Origin: Rhodospirillales bacterium
GTDB taxonomy: Bacteria > Pseudomonadota > Alphaproteobacteria > Kiloniellales > JACOMY01
Assembly (NCBI GenBank): GCA_014324045.1
Contig: JACOMY010000005.1
Location: 62,001 to 126,000 of the forward strand
Direction of reading: 5' to 3'
DNA length: 64,000 bases
Part shown: positions 16,264 to 26,097 of the stretch, piece after piece
How the letters are laid out: every line of letters starts with the position of its first letter
Numbering within the stretch: position 1 is the stretch's first letter
Position numbers and translations under genes: made by a program
The notes under the pieces: generated by a model
What the model saw: the letters and a program-made list of their open reading frames with translations, nothing else
The model's database searches: none
What the model was told of the DNA's origin: nothing

Positions 16264-17334
16264 ATGACGGTGAAGCTGAGCTGCAGTAACCTCTGGAAGG
16301 TCTATGGGCCCGATGCGGCCTCCCTGTTCGACGGCGGTGGGGTGCCGAGCGACGAGGTCCTGACCTCCGGCGGTTACATCGGCGCCGTTCGCAATGCCGG
16401 CTTCGACGTGGAAGAGGGCGAGATCCTGGTCCTCATGGGCCTCTCCGGTTCCGGAAAGTCCACTTTGTTGCGCTGTCTCAGCCGCCTGATCGAGCCCACG
16501 GCTGGCTCGGTCTGTTTCGAGGGACAGGACATCACCCATGCCGACGAGAAGTCGCTGCGTTCGCTGCGGCGCCACAAGATGGGCATGGTGTTTCAGAACT
16601 TCGGGCTCTTGCCGCACCGCACGGCGCTGCAGAACGTCGTCTTCCCCCTGGAGATCCAAGGGCTGCCGCGGATCGTGCGGGAGCGCAAGGCGCTCGACCT
16701 CTTGAATCTGGTCGGCCTGGAGGGGCGCGAGACCTACTATCCCCGTGAACTCTCGGGCGGTCAGCAGCAGCGCGTCGGCATCGCCCGCTCTTTGGCGGTG
16801 GAACCGGACGTCTGGTTACTGGACGAGCCCTTCTCGGCCCTCGACCCCTTGATCAGGCGCGAGATGCAGGATGAATTCATCCGCCTGCAACGCAGCCTGA
16901 AGAAGACCATCGTTTTCGTTACCCACGATTTCGACGAGGCGGTGCGGCTGGCCGATCGCATTGCTATCATGCGCGGCGGCATTATGGTGCAGCTGGGCAC
17001 ACCAGAAGATCTGGTGGTCAGCCCCGCCGACAGCTACGTGGCGGAATTTACCAAGACGGCTCCCAAGGCTAGGCTAATCCGGGCACGCACCGCCATGCAG
17101 CCATTGGCCGGTTTCACCGACATCGGTAGCGACGATGCGGTCATCCCGGCCGATGCCACGATCGAGGAGGCGGCCCCATCGGTCCTGGCCGGCAAGGCAC
17201 AGGCTATCGTGATCGACGACGAGGGACATCCGCTTGGTGAGCTTACCCGCGGGCGAGTGATCGAGATTCTTTTTGCTCCACCCGAAGCAGAAGCGGCGGA
17301 GGCCGCAGCCAATCGAGACGAGGCAGCACTATGA
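16264..17334 (+). CDS. proV: Betaine-type ABC transporter ATP-binding protein with CBS-like C terminus
   Basis: 356 residues from the ATG at 16264 (an in-frame ATG 24 bases upstream is less likely, since family similarity starts at MTVKLSCSNLWKVYG). Walker A LMGLSGSGKSTLLRCLSR, signature ELSGGQQQRVGIARSL, Walker B VWLLDEPFSALDPL and H-loop FVTHDFDEA are intact. The region around residues 280-340 (DAVIPADATIEEAAP, AQAIVIDDEGHPLGELT) looks like the CBS osmosensing module of ProV/OpuAA. The stop overlaps the permease start (ATGA). It energises import of a quaternary amine at the inner membrane. Confidence 0.9.
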   Translation: MTVKLSCSNLWKVYGPDAASLFDGGGVPSDEVLTSGGYIGAVRNAGFDVEEGEILVLMGLSGSGKSTLLRCLSRLIEPTAGSVCFEGQDITHADEKSLRSLRRHKMGMVFQNFGLLPHRTALQNVVFPLEIQGLPRIVRERKALDLLNLVGLEGRETYYPRELSGGQQQRVGIARSLAVEPDVWLLDEPFSALDPLIRREMQDEFIRLQRSLKKTIVFVTHDFDEAVRLADRIAIMRGGIMVQLGTPEDLVVSPADSYVAEFTKTAPKARLIRARTAMQPLAGFTDIGSDDAVIPADATIEEAAPSVLAGKAQAIVIDDEGHPLGELTRGRVIEILFAPPEAEAAEAAANRDEAAL

Positions 17335-19307
17335 GCGTCCGGTCGGCGGGCCTGGAGGAGGGGAAGCCGGTACCGTCGCCGGCAGTTCCGATCGCCGTCG
17401 GCGTGGCGCTGCTGGTCGTTGTTTTGGCGATCTTCAACCCCGCCTGGAGCGATCGCTGGCCCGAGAGCTGGGAGATCCCGCTGGCGGCCTGGACCACTTC
17501 GGCTTTTCAGTGGCTTGCCAACGATCTGAGCTTCGGCCTCTTCACCTTTCGCAACCTGACCCGCGGTATCGCTTGGCTCCTCGACCGGCCTTTCGACTTG
17601 GTCGAAGGCGTGCTGTTCCGCGGTTTCCGCGGACTGGGTCTAGGACCGATTCCTTGGCTGGCCTTGTCGCTCGCTCTCGGTATCGCCGGCTATCGCTTGG
17701 GCGGAACGCGCCTGGCGATGCTGGCTGCGCTTGGCGTCGCCTACCTCGCGATCTTCGGGGTGTGGAAGGATTCCATGCGCACCTTGTCGCTGGTGGCGGT
17801 GACGGTCCCCCTGGCGGCACTGGTGGGGATTGGACTGGGGGTGCTGGCGACCCGCAAAGCGCGAGCGGAGAAGATTCTGCAATTCCTGTTCGACATCATG
17901 CAGGCCACACCGCATCTGGCCTATTTGGGTCCGGTCGCGGCCTTCTTCGGCTTCGGCTCGGTTCCGGGCATGATCGCCACCGCAATCTTCGCCATGCCGC
18001 CGATGGCGCGCTGCACCATCCTCGGCATTCGCACCGTGCCCGATTCGGTGCTGGAGGCCGGGGTGATGGCAGGCTGCAGCCCACGCCAGTTGCTGTGGAG
18101 GGTACAGCTGCCGGCGGCAAAACGCACTCTCCTGGTCGGGGTCAACCAAGTGATCATGCAAACCCTAGCCATGGCCGTTATCGCCTCTTTGATCGGCGCT
18201 TCGGGTTTAGGGCACAAATTGCTGTTTTCCTTGCAGCAACTTCAACTCGGCAAGGCCATTGAGTCTGGTGTCGCCATCGTTATCATGGCCATCGTCCTGG
18301 ACCGCCTGAGCCAAGCCTGGGCCAAGTTCACGCCCAACCACTTGGAGGAGGAGAAGGTCTGGTGGCAACGCCATAGGGCGCTGCTCTCGGTTATTGGTAC
18401 GGTGATCGTCGTCAGTCTGCTGTCGATGGCGCTGCCGTTCCTGGCCAAGCTGCCGAAGAGCCTCACCATCACCACGGCCCCCTTCTGGGACGGCGGCATT
18501 CGCTGGATGTCGAAGAACCTGTTCGACTACCTGGAGTTTCTGCGCGACGACTTCACGCTCCATGTCCTGATTCCGCTGCGGAACTTCTTTCTCTGGCTGC
18601 CTTGGCCGGCCTTGGCGGGCTTCGTCGGCATCCTCGCTTGGCGGATCGGGGGTACCAAGCCCATGCTGATCTCCTTGGGCTTGCTGTTGTTCATTCTGGT
18701 GACCGGTTTCTGGGTTCCGGCGATGATGACGCTTTACCTGACCAGCCTGGCGGCCGTCATCTGCATGGGCCTGGGCGTGCCGATCGGGATCTGGTCGGCG
18801 CGCAGCCCTAGTGCCTCCAAGGTCATCCTGACGATCTGCGATACTCTGCAGACCTTTCCCTCCTTCATCTACCTGATCCCGGTCATCATGCTGTTCCGGG
18901 TGGGGGATCTGGCCTCCCTGGTGGCGATTATCGGCTATGCCATGGTTCCAGCAATTCGCTACACCAACCTGGGCCTCTCGCGCGTGCCGCCGAGCGTGGT
19001 CGAGGCGGCCCGGGCCTCCGGCACCGCCAAGCGGCAGATGCTGTTCAAGGTCAAGTTGCCGATGGCCATGCCGGAGATCATGCTGGGCCTCAATCAGACT
19101 ATCGTGCTGGCGCTTTCCATGACCGCGATCACGGCTCTCATTGGTTCGCGCGACCTCGGCCAGCAGATCCTGAAGGCCTTGCCGGATCTGGACACCGGAC
19201 GCGGCTTGCTGGCCGGTCTTTGTATCGCCGCCATCGGCCTCATCGCCTCGCAGATGATCGAGAGCTGGGTGAAACAGCGTAAGAAGCAGCTTGGCCTCAG
19301 CGGGTGA
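17331..19307 (+). CDS. Double-length betaine-type ABC permease (two fused ProW-like domains)
   Basis: 658 residues, about twice a normal ProW/OpuAB permease. Two homologous halves each contain an inner-membrane helix bundle and an EAA-type coupling loop: first EAGVMAGCSPRQLLWRVQLP, then EAARASGTAKRQMLFKVKLP. Each half repeats the segments MQATPHLAYLGPVAAFFGFG / LQTFPSFIYLIPVIMLFRVG and ALIGSRDLG-like ends (SLIGASGLGHKLL; ALIGSRDLGQQIL). The halves are joined by an internal region (about residues 335-440) with further hydrophobic segments. A single polypeptide therefore supplies both permease subunits. ATG overlaps the ATPase stop. The 3' end overlaps the convergent nicotinamidase gene by 11 bases. 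Confidence 0.9.
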   Translation: MSVRSAGLEEGKPVPSPAVPIAVGVALLVVVLAIFNPAWSDRWPESWEIPLAAWTTSAFQWLANDLSFGLFTFRNLTRGIAWLLDRPFDLVEGVLFRGFRGLGLGPIPWLALSLALGIAGYRLGGTRLAMLAALGVAYLAIFGVWKDSMRTLSLVAVTVPLAALVGIGLGVLATRKARAEKILQFLFDIMQATPHLAYLGPVAAFFGFGSVPGMIATAIFAMPPMARCTILGIRTVPDSVLEAGVMAGCSPRQLLWRVQLPAAKRTLLVGVNQVIMQTLAMAVIASLIGASGLGHKLLFSLQQLQLGKAIESGVAIVIMAIVLDRLSQAWAKFTPNHLEEEKVWWQRHRALLSVIGTVIVVSLLSMALPFLAKLPKSLTITTAPFWDGGIRWMSKNLFDYLEFLRDDFTLHVLIPLRNFFLWLPWPALAGFVGILAWRIGGTKPMLISLGLLLFILVTGFWVPAMMTLYLTSLAAVICMGLGVPIGIWSARSPSASKVILTICDTLQTFPSFIYLIPVIMLFRVGDLASLVAIIGYAMVPAIRYTNLGLSRVPPSVVEAARASGTAKRQMLFKVKLPMAMPEIMLGLNQTIVLALSMTAITALIGSRDLGQQILKALPDLDTGRGLLAGLCIAAIGLIASQMIESWVKQRKKQLGLSG

Positions 19308-19938
19308 GGCTTTCGGTAGAGGCGAAAGCGATGCCTGCTTCCGCCATTTGACGGTGGGCCGAGGCCAGAGAGCCGCCTAGGTCGATCGCCCGGCAGGCTT
19401 CCTCCACCAAGGTGACCCGATAGCCCAGGGAGACGGCGTCCAAGGCCGAATAGCAAACGCAGAAGTCGGTGGCGAGGCCGGTTAGGGCGAGTTCGGTCAC
19501 GCCGCGTTCGACAAGATAGCCGTGCAGACCGGTCGGCGTGGTCCGGTCGTTCTCGAAAAAGGCCGAGTAGGAATCGATGTGCTGGCGAAAGCCCTTGCGA
19601 AGGATCAGATCGCAGGGATCGATCGCCAGGTCGGGATGGAAGGCCGCCCCCTCACTGCCTTGGATGCAGTGATCGGGCCAGAGCACCTGATGCCCGTAGT
19701 GCAGTTCGGTCGTCTGGAAAGGGTCCTTGTCGTCGTGCATGGAGGCAAAGGAGCGATGATTGTCCGGATGCCAATCCTGCGTGGCGACGACGACCTGAAA
19801 ATGCGTCTGCAGACGATTGATGAAGGGCACAACCGCCTCGCCTTCCGGCACGGCCAAGGCGCCGCCACTGCAGAAATCGTTCTGTACGTCGACGATCAGG
19901 AGGGCCTCGGTGGGGCGGGCCGGCATGGCTATCCTCAT
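19297..19938 (-). CDS. pncA: Nicotinamidase
   Basis: 213-residue isochorismatase-fold amidase that converts nicotinamide to nicotinate in NAD salvage. The catalytic triad is visible: Asp17 in LLIVDVQNDF, Lys115 in LILRKGF and Cys160 in LATDFCV. Metal-binding residues fit ATQDWHPDNH and the later WPDHCIQGSEGA. ATG at 19938; an internal ATG four codons later is an alternative start. Convergent with the ABC permease gene, with an 11-base overlap of the two 3' ends. Confidence 0.94.
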   Translation of the reverse strand: MRIAMPARPTEALLIVDVQNDFCSGGALAVPEGEAVVPFINRLQTHFQVVVATQDWHPDNHRSFASMHDDKDPFQTTELHYGHQVLWPDHCIQGSEGAAFHPDLAIDPCDLILRKGFRQHIDSYSAFFENDRTTPTGLHGYLVERGVTELALTGLATDFCVCYSALDAVSLGYRVTLVEEACRAIDLGGSLASAHRQMAEAGIAFASTESLTR

Positions 19939-20287
19939 GGGCTGTTTGGCTTTGCTCAGGGAACAACCGCTGGCGGCAGTCTGTCAAATCTCAAGCACGG
20001 GGCCTGCCTTGGGTCCCGCTAAAGCGAAAGCCAATCGGGCCGCTCCGCCTGCTGCCGTCGGCAGCAAGACAGTGGGTCGGCCCTCGACCGGACTATCGAA
20101 TCCGGAGGCGGATATGGGGGTCGCTAATAGCGGTTGACCTTTGTTAAACCGCGACTGACTGGTTTATCCAGTGCAGCGTCGTGCACAGGACTCGGTGCTT
20201 GCAGGCTTCTAGAGCAGAGACATTTGGGTTAAGATCCACACTAGATTTCGGCTGCTGCAGTCGTCCGAGGAGGAAAGCAAAGCATAG
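19939..20287. other. Intergenic region upstream of the leucine-catabolism operon
   Basis: No gene supported. A TTGACC (20136-20141) with AT-rich DNA 3' of it could be the mccB promoter, but the -10 is poor. No remnant of an isovaleryl-CoA dehydrogenase was recognised here. Confidence 0.4.
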
Positions 20288-21895
20288 ATGACAAGGCTGT
20301 CAAGCACCGTCGACCGGCGCTCGGAGATCTACCAATCGAACCGCGAGGCCATGCGGGGTCTCTTGGCTTCCCTTGAGGAAAGCAGCAGCAGGATAAGCGC
20401 CGGCGGCGGCGAGCGGGCCAGAGAGAAACACCTAGCTCGCGGCAAGATGCTACCGCGCGAGCGGGTGGGCCGCCTGCTGGATCCGGGCTCCCCTTTCCTG
20501 GAAATCGGCCGATTCGCCGCCTGGGGACTCTATGGTGACGAGGTGCCCTCGGCGGGGATCGTCACCGGCATCGGCCGGGTGTCCGGCGTCGAATGCATGA
20601 TCGTCTGTAACGATGCGACGGTGAAGGGCGGCACTTACTATCCGCTGACGGTGAAAAAGCACCTGCGCGCCCAGGAGATCGCCGGGCAGAACAGGCTGCC
20701 GTGCCTCTATCTAGTCGATTCCGGCGGTGCCAATCTGCCGAAACAGGACGAAGTCTTCCCCGACCGTGACCACTTTGGCCGGATCTTCTTCAACCAAGCC
20801 AACCTCTCGGCCAAGGGCATTCCCCAAATCGCCGTGGTCATGGGCTCCTGCACCGCCGGCGGCGCTTATGTGCCCGCTATGTCGGACGAGAGTGTCATCG
20901 TCGCCAAGCAGGGCACGATCTTCCTGGGCGGGCCGCCGCTGGTGAAGGCCGCCATCGGCGAAGTGGTGACGGCCGAGGAACTGGGCGGCGCCGAGGTGCA
21001 CGCGCGCCGGTCCGGTGTCACCGACCACTACGCCGAGACCGACGCCCATGCCTTAGCCTTGGCGCGAAGGATTGTCCGCAACCTAAATTGGCAGAAGCAG
21101 GGGCGTCTGACGATGAAGACGCCGCGCGAACCGCTCTATGCACCCGAGGAGATCGACGGGATCGTGCCGCCGGACCTGAAGTACCCCTTCGAGATTCGCG
21201 AGATTATCGCCCGTATCGTCGACGGGTCCGAGTTCGACGAGTTCAAGCGCCTCTACGGCACGACATTGGTCTGCGGCTTCGCCCACATCTGGGGCCATCC
21301 CATCGGCATTGTAGCCAACAACGGAGTGCTCTATTCCGAGAGCGCCCTGAAGGGCGCTCATTTCATCGAACTCTGCTGCCAGCGCGGCATACCGCTGCTG
21401 TTCCTGCAGAACATCACCGGCTTCATGGTCGGCCGGAAGTACGAGGCCGGCGGTATCGCCAAGGACGGCGCCAAGCTGGTGACCGCCGTCGCCATGGCGC
21501 AGGTACCGAAGCTGACGGTCATCGTCGGCGGTTCCTTCGGTGCCGGGAACTACGGCATGTGCGGACGCGCCTATGCACCCCGCTTCCTTTGGATGTGGCC
21601 CAATGCCCGGATCTCGGTGATGGGTGGTGAGCAGGCGGCCGGGGTTCTGGCGACCGTGCGCCGCGACGGCATCGAGGCACGCGGCGGTAGTTGGTCGGCA
21701 GAGGAGGAAACAGCCTTCAAACAGCCGATCCTGGATCGGTTCGAGGCGCAAGCGATACCGCTCTACTCTTCGGCCCGTCTTTGGGACGACGGTATCATTC
21801 CGCCATCCCGCACCCGCGAGGTGCTGGCACTCTGCCTCTCGGCCAGCCTGAATGCACCGATCGAACCGACTCGCTTCGGCGTCTTCCGGATGTAG
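20288..21895 (+). CDS. mccB: Methylcrotonoyl-CoA carboxylase, beta (carboxyltransferase) subunit
   Basis: 535-residue carboxyltransferase. It transfers CO2 from carboxybiotin to 3-methylcrotonoyl-CoA in leucine breakdown, working with the MccA subunit encoded next. Conserved acyl-CoA carboxylase segments are present: [20 protein letters not shown], the AxGG-type loop [39 protein letters not shown], and [18 protein letters not shown]. The last of these is typical of MccB rather than PccB. ATG start; GAGGAGGAAAG lies 12-14 bases upstream, a longer spacing than usual. mccA begins 10 bases after its stop. Confidence 0.93.
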   Translation: MTRLSSTVDRRSEIYQSNREAMRGLLASLEESSSRISAGGGERAREKHLARGKMLPRERVGRLLDPGSPFLEIGRFAAWGLYGDEVPSAGIVTGIGRVSGVECMIVCNDATVKGGTYYPLTVKKHLRAQEIAGQNRLPCLYLVDSGGANLPKQDEVFPDRDHFGRIFFNQANLSAKGIPQIAVVMGSCTAGGAYVPAMSDESVIVAKQGTIFLGGPPLVKAAIGEVVTAEELGGAEVHARRSGVTDHYAETDAHALALARRIVRNLNWQKQGRLTMKTPREPLYAPEEIDGIVPPDLKYPFEIREIIARIVDGSEFDEFKRLYGTTLVCGFAHIWGHPIGIVANNGVLYSESALKGAHFIELCCQRGIPLLFLQNITGFMVGRKYEAGGIAKDGAKLVTAVAMAQVPKLTVIVGGSFGAGNYGMCGRAYAPRFLWMWPNARISVMGGEQAAGVLATVRRDGIEARGGSWSAEEETAFKQPILDRFEAQAIPLYSSARLWDDGIIPPSRTREVLALCLSASLNAPIEPTRFGVFRM

Positions 21896-21905
21896 GAGGG
21901 CTCTC

Positions 21906-23900
21906 ATGTTTCGAAAGATTCTGATCGCCAATCGCGGCGAAATCGCCTGCCGGGTCATCCGAACCGCCCAGGCCCTAGGTATCGACAGCGTCGCCGTCTA
22001 CTCCGACGCCGACGCCGAGGCGCAGCATGTGGCCCTAGCGGACGAAGCTTGGCGTCTGGGCCCGCCGCCAGTCGGAGAAAGCTACCTCAGGGCGGACAAG
22101 ATCCTGGAGATTGCCAAGCACTCGGGGGCCGAAGCGATCCATCCCGGCTATGGCTTCCTCTCTGAGAATGCGGCCTTCGCCGAAGCTTGCGAAGACGCCG
22201 GCATTGTCTTCATCGGTCCGCCGGCTTCCGCCATTCGCGCAATGGGGCTGAAGGACGCGGCCAAGGCGCTGATGGAGAAGGCGGGTGTCCCGGTGGTTCC
22301 CGGCTATCACGGCGCCGAACAAGCGCCCGGGCCGCTGGCGGCCGAGGCGGCGCGCATCGGCTATCCCGTGCTGATCAAGGCCGTGGCCGGCGGCGGCGGC
22401 AAGGGCATGCGTCTGGTTGAGACGCCGGAAGCATTCGCAGCAGCTCTGAAAAGCGCTCGGCGGGAGGCCCGGAATGCCTTCGGCGATCCGCGTGTCCTGA
22501 TCGAGAAGTACGTGACCCAACCGCGCCATTTGGAGATACAGGTCTTCGCCGACGGCAAAGGCCAGGTGGTCTATCTCTTCGAACGCGACTGCTCGCTGCA
22601 ACGCCGTCATCAGAAGGTCGTCGAGGAGGCGCCGGCGCCCGGTATGCCGGCGGCGGTACGCCGGGCGATGGGGGAGGCGGCCGTGAGGGCGGCGCTGGCC
22701 ATCGGCTACCGCGGTGCGGGCACGGTTGAGTTTATCGCCGACGGCTCGACCGGCTTACGCGAGGACAGCTTCTGGTTCATGGAGATGAACACCCGTCTAC
22801 AGGTCGAACACCCTGTCACGGAAATGATCACGGGCCAGGATCTCGTGGCCTGGCAGCTTCAGGTTGCAGCCGGTGGATCGCTGCCGCTCGCTCAGGATCG
22901 GCTTGCCATTGCCGGACACGCTTTCGAGGCTCGCATCTATGCCGAGGACCCGGCACGGGACTTCCTCCCGGCGGTCGGCCTGCTGGAGCGGCTGCGCTTT
23001 CCACGGGCGGAGCCCGGCATTCGGATCGACAGCGGTGTGACCGAGGGGGATCGCATCACCCCGCACTACGATCCCATGATCGCTAAACTGATCGTGCACG
23101 GTGCCAACCGCCAGCAGGCGCTGGCCCGGCTGGCGCGCGCCCTGGCGGCCGTGGAAATCGACGGCTGCATCACCAATGTCGGATTCTTGGGCGCCTTGGC
23201 CCGCCATGCAGGCTTCGCCGCCGGCGCCGTCGACACCGGCCTTATAGGCCGGGACATCGCTCAATTGCTTTCGGGCAACGCGGAAAGAGACGACGACGCC
23301 CTGACCGCCGCCGTCCTCTTCGCCGCCGGCGCACTGGAGGAGGTGACGGAAGACAATCCCTGGACACAGCTGACGGGCTTTCGCCTGTGGGGCGGCGCGC
23401 GGCAGGTGGTGAGTCTGGACATCGGCGGCGTGCTCCAAGAAGCCCGTGTAGACTTCAACGGCAAGCACTATCGCCTGTTCCTTCCGCAGGCAGAGGTCAC
23501 GGTCAGGGTGGCGCAGCGTAACCCTGGGTGCGCCATCTTGGACTTCGGCACGCGACGGAAGCGAATCGATTTCAGCCCTTGGCACGGCGGTGTGACAATC
23601 TTCTGCAAGGGCAGGGCGCTGCGGTTCGGTCTCCCTGATCGCTTGACCGGGGACAGTGACACCGCAGGGGCCGGAAACAAGGTCTTGGCCCCCATGTCGG
23701 GCCGCATCCTCTTGGTCAAGGTCGCGCCCGGCGAGGCCATCGCCAAGGGTCAGGTGCTGCTGGTAGAGGAGGCGATGAAGATGGAACACAGCCTGGCCGC
23801 GCCGCGCGACGGCGTCGTTGCGGCAGTAACCGTCGCCGAGGGCGATCAAGTCGATGAGGGGGCCGTTCTCGTGACCTTGGAGGATGAAGAGGCGGCTTAG
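21906..23900 (+). CDS. mccA: Methylcrotonoyl-CoA carboxylase, alpha (biotin carboxylase + BCCP) subunit
   Basis: 664 residues from ATG 21906, which follows GGAGGG; family similarity begins exactly there (FRKILIANRGEIACRVIRTA). The biotin carboxylase domain occupies about residues 1-450, with ATP-grasp loop VAGGGGKGMRLV, LEIQVFADGKG and MEMNTRLQVEHPVTE. A BT-like linker follows, then a C-terminal biotinyl domain with the biotin lysine in EEAMKMEHSL. Together with MccB it carboxylates 3-methylcrotonoyl-CoA. The stop lies directly next to the stop of a minus-strand open frame (23901). Confidence 0.94.
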   Translation: MFRKILIANRGEIACRVIRTAQALGIDSVAVYSDADAEAQHVALADEAWRLGPPPVGESYLRADKILEIAKHSGAEAIHPGYGFLSENAAFAEACEDAGIVFIGPPASAIRAMGLKDAAKALMEKAGVPVVPGYHGAEQAPGPLAAEAARIGYPVLIKAVAGGGGKGMRLVETPEAFAAALKSARREARNAFGDPRVLIEKYVTQPRHLEIQVFADGKGQVVYLFERDCSLQRRHQKVVEEAPAPGMPAAVRRAMGEAAVRAALAIGYRGAGTVEFIADGSTGLREDSFWFMEMNTRLQVEHPVTEMITGQDLVAWQLQVAAGGSLPLAQDRLAIAGHAFEARIYAEDPARDFLPAVGLLERLRFPRAEPGIRIDSGVTEGDRITPHYDPMIAKLIVHGANRQQALARLARALAAVEIDGCITNVGFLGALARHAGFAAGAVDTGLIGRDIAQLLSGNAERDDDALTAAVLFAAGALEEVTEDNPWTQLTGFRLWGGARQVVSLDIGGVLQEARVDFNGKHYRLFLPQAEVTVRVAQRNPGCAILDFGTRRKRIDFSPWHGGVTIFCKGRALRFGLPDRLTGDSDTAGAGNKVLAPMSGRILLVKVAPGEAIAKGQVLLVEEAMKMEHSLAAPRDGVVAAVTVAEGDQVDEGAVLVTLEDEEAA

Positions 23901-24149
23901 CTATTGCGCGAGCAGGGACTCTTTGTCGTCTTCTTGCCGGCTCGCACTCTCTTCGCGCAGGATCTCGTATTCGGCGGCGAAGACGCCGGAGAAGAATGGG
24001 TCGCTCTCTCGTCGTCGATCGAGGTATCTAGGCTCGCCCCAATCTTCCGCGGCGGGCGCGAGGAGGAAGCACTTTCGCTCCGAGGGCCATATGCCGGCGT
24101 CGGACGCCGATGAGGCCGGGCAGCGCTTAGCCGATAATATATTTGGTCA
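23901..24149 (-). pseudogene. Possible frame-broken small gene, convergent with mccA
   Basis: A minus-strand open frame ends at 23901, one base past the mccA stop. Its last ~80 codons read like coding sequence: GIWPSERKCFLLAPAAEDWG, RRRESDPFFSGVFAAEYEIL, then REESASRQEDDKESLLAQ and stop. It has no start in frame. An ATG in another frame ~20 codons upstream (MTKYIIG) suggests a one-base frame break near 24130. No family recognised; coding bias is the only evidence. Confidence 0.35.
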
Positions 24150-24447
24150 TTTCTGCTTTGTTTAGAACAGCTTTGGCGCTATTCTTGAACTGATGCACGA
24201 GGGCGCCGCGATTGACTTGCAGCCTGTCTCCAGTAAATCGCCTCAAAGCGCAAACCCCGGACAAATTTCCAGACATCGAGTTTACAGTGCCCCTTGTCAG
24301 GTTACAATATCTCCCCTCCGTCTGCGTCTTGAAGAGCTTGGCGTAGGGTTAGCCGTGCCATAAGGGAAGCAATCATCGGGAGAGGATCAGGAATGGTCTC
24401 TATCGATTCGGCGTCGTTGGAGACGTCTTTTACCGGCTTGGGCGTCC
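24150..24447. other. Intergenic region before the acyl-CoA ligase gene
   Basis: Nothing recognised. It is somewhat AT-richer than the genes on either side. Because the ligase gene has no strong ribosome site and lies ~550 bases after mccA, it may have its own promoter here. Confidence 0.35.
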
Positions 24448-26097
24448 ATGCTGCCTGACGCGTTGAGCTACGACGGGCTGCGGGCGGCGTTCCGCTGGCA
24501 GATCCCCGAATATTACAACATCGGCGTCGATGTATGCGACCGCTGGGCCGACAGCGAGCCCGAACGATTGGCATTGATTTCGGTTTCTCCCGACGGGAAC
24601 AGTGGGGAGGTTTCTTTCGGCAAACTCAAGAGCCAGAGCAACCGTCTGGCCAATCTTCTGCGTGCCTTGGGCGTGGTGCCGGGCGACCGCGTCGGTATTC
24701 TGCTCCCGCAGATGCCGGAGACTGCCATCGCGCACATCGCCATCCACAAGCTGGGTGCAATCTCCCTGCCGCTGTTCATGCTCTTCGGGGAAGAATCCCT
24801 GCGCTACAGACTGGACAACGCCGAGGCCAAGGCAGTCGTCACCAACGCCGAAGGGGCCGTAAAGCTGGCTGCGATCCGCGAGCGGCTGCCTAGTCTGGCA
24901 CAGATTTTGACCGTGGACGGTCCCGCCGAAGGCTGCCACGACATACAGACCGACCTGTCCGGCATGGCAGAGCACTTCCAGCCGGTGCAAACCAAGGCGG
25001 AAGACCCTGCGATCTTGATCTATACCTCAGGCACAACAGGACCGCCCAAGGGAGCGCTCCACGCACACCGCGTCCTGTTGGGTCACCTACCGGGGATGGA
25101 GATGGCCTTCGATCTTTTCCCGCAGGCGGGCGACCGGCTTTGGACCCCGGCGGACTGGGCTTGGATCGGCGGCCTGTTGGATGTACTGCTGCCGGGTTTG
25201 CATCATGGCGTCCCCGTGGTTGCCTGCCGCTTCCAGAAGTTCACCGCAGAGGCCGCCTTCGCACTGATAGAACGCCACGGTGTGCGCAATGCTTTCCTAC
25301 CACCGACTGCGCTGAAGATGATGCGCAAGCTGGAACCGGCGCCCGATCCGGCCCGGCTGCGCATGCGCAGCGTCGCGAGCGGCGGCGAGACCCTAGGCGC
25401 CACCCTGATCGACTGGGGTAGACGGGTTCTGGGTGTGACCGTCAATGAGTTCTATGGCCAGACTGAGTGCAATGTCGTGGTCTCCTCCTGCGCCAAGATC
25501 ATGCCGCCGCGGCCGGGCATCATGGGGCGCGGCGTTCCGGGTCATGAGGTCGCGGTCCTTTCCGAGACAGGTGAACGCCTACCGAAGGGCAAGATAGGAC
25601 AGATCGCGGTGAGGGCGCCCGACCCGGTCATGTTCCTGGGCTATTGGAAGAACCCAGAGGCCACGGCGGCAAAGTTCGCCGGCGATTGGCTGCTGACCGG
25701 TGACTGCGGCCAGGCCGAAGACGAGGGCTGGATCCGCTATGTCGGACGCGACGACGACGTCATCACCTCGTCCGGCTATCGCATCGGACCGGGAGAAATT
25801 GAGGACTGCCTCATAGGACATCCGGCGGTGGCCTTGGCCGGCGTGGTCGGCAAGCCCGACCCCACACGGACGGAGATCGTCAAGGCCTACCTCGTCCTGG
25901 CCCCCGGCGTAGAGCGGTCCGACGCCTTGGCCGAGGAGATCCAGACCTGGGTGAGACAGCGTTTGGCCGCTTACGAGTATCCGCGTGAAATTGACTTCGT
26001 TCCGGACCTGCCGATGACGGCGACCGGCAAGATTATTCGCCGGGTCCTGCGCGAGCGGGCAAGGGCCGAGACTTTACAACGGGAGAAAAGCTCGTGA
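24448..26097 (+). CDS. AMP-forming acyl-CoA synthetase
   Basis: 549-residue member of the ANL superfamily; it activates a carboxylic acid to its CoA ester through an acyl-AMP. Core motifs: A3 ILIYTSGTTGPPKGALHAH, A5 VNEFYGQTECNVV, A8 around GDWLLTGDCGQAEDEGWIRY, the hinge VGRDDDVITSSGYRIGPGEI, and the A10 lysine in LPMTATGKIIRRVLRER. The N terminus (FRWQIPEYYNIGVDVCDRWA) resembles medium-chain/benzoate-type acyl-CoA ligases rather than AcsA. ATG at 24448 lacks a clear ribosome site. It lies between mccA and the HMG-CoA lyase gene, whose GTG overlaps its stop. A branched-chain or short acid from the leucine route is a reasonable substrate guess, not shown. Confidence 0.9.
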   Translation: MLPDALSYDGLRAAFRWQIPEYYNIGVDVCDRWADSEPERLALISVSPDGNSGEVSFGKLKSQSNRLANLLRALGVVPGDRVGILLPQMPETAIAHIAIHKLGAISLPLFMLFGEESLRYRLDNAEAKAVVTNAEGAVKLAAIRERLPSLAQILTVDGPAEGCHDIQTDLSGMAEHFQPVQTKAEDPAILIYTSGTTGPPKGALHAHRVLLGHLPGMEMAFDLFPQAGDRLWTPADWAWIGGLLDVLLPGLHHGVPVVACRFQKFTAEAAFALIERHGVRNAFLPPTALKMMRKLEPAPDPARLRMRSVASGGETLGATLIDWGRRVLGVTVNEFYGQTECNVVVSSCAKIMPPRPGIMGRGVPGHEVAVLSETGERLPKGKIGQIAVRAPDPVMFLGYWKNPEATAAKFAGDWLLTGDCGQAEDEGWIRYVGRDDDVITSSGYRIGPGEIEDCLIGHPAVALAGVVGKPDPTRTEIVKAYLVLAPGVERSDALAEEIQTWVRQRLAAYEYPREIDFVPDLPMTATGKIIRRVLRERARAETLQREKSS

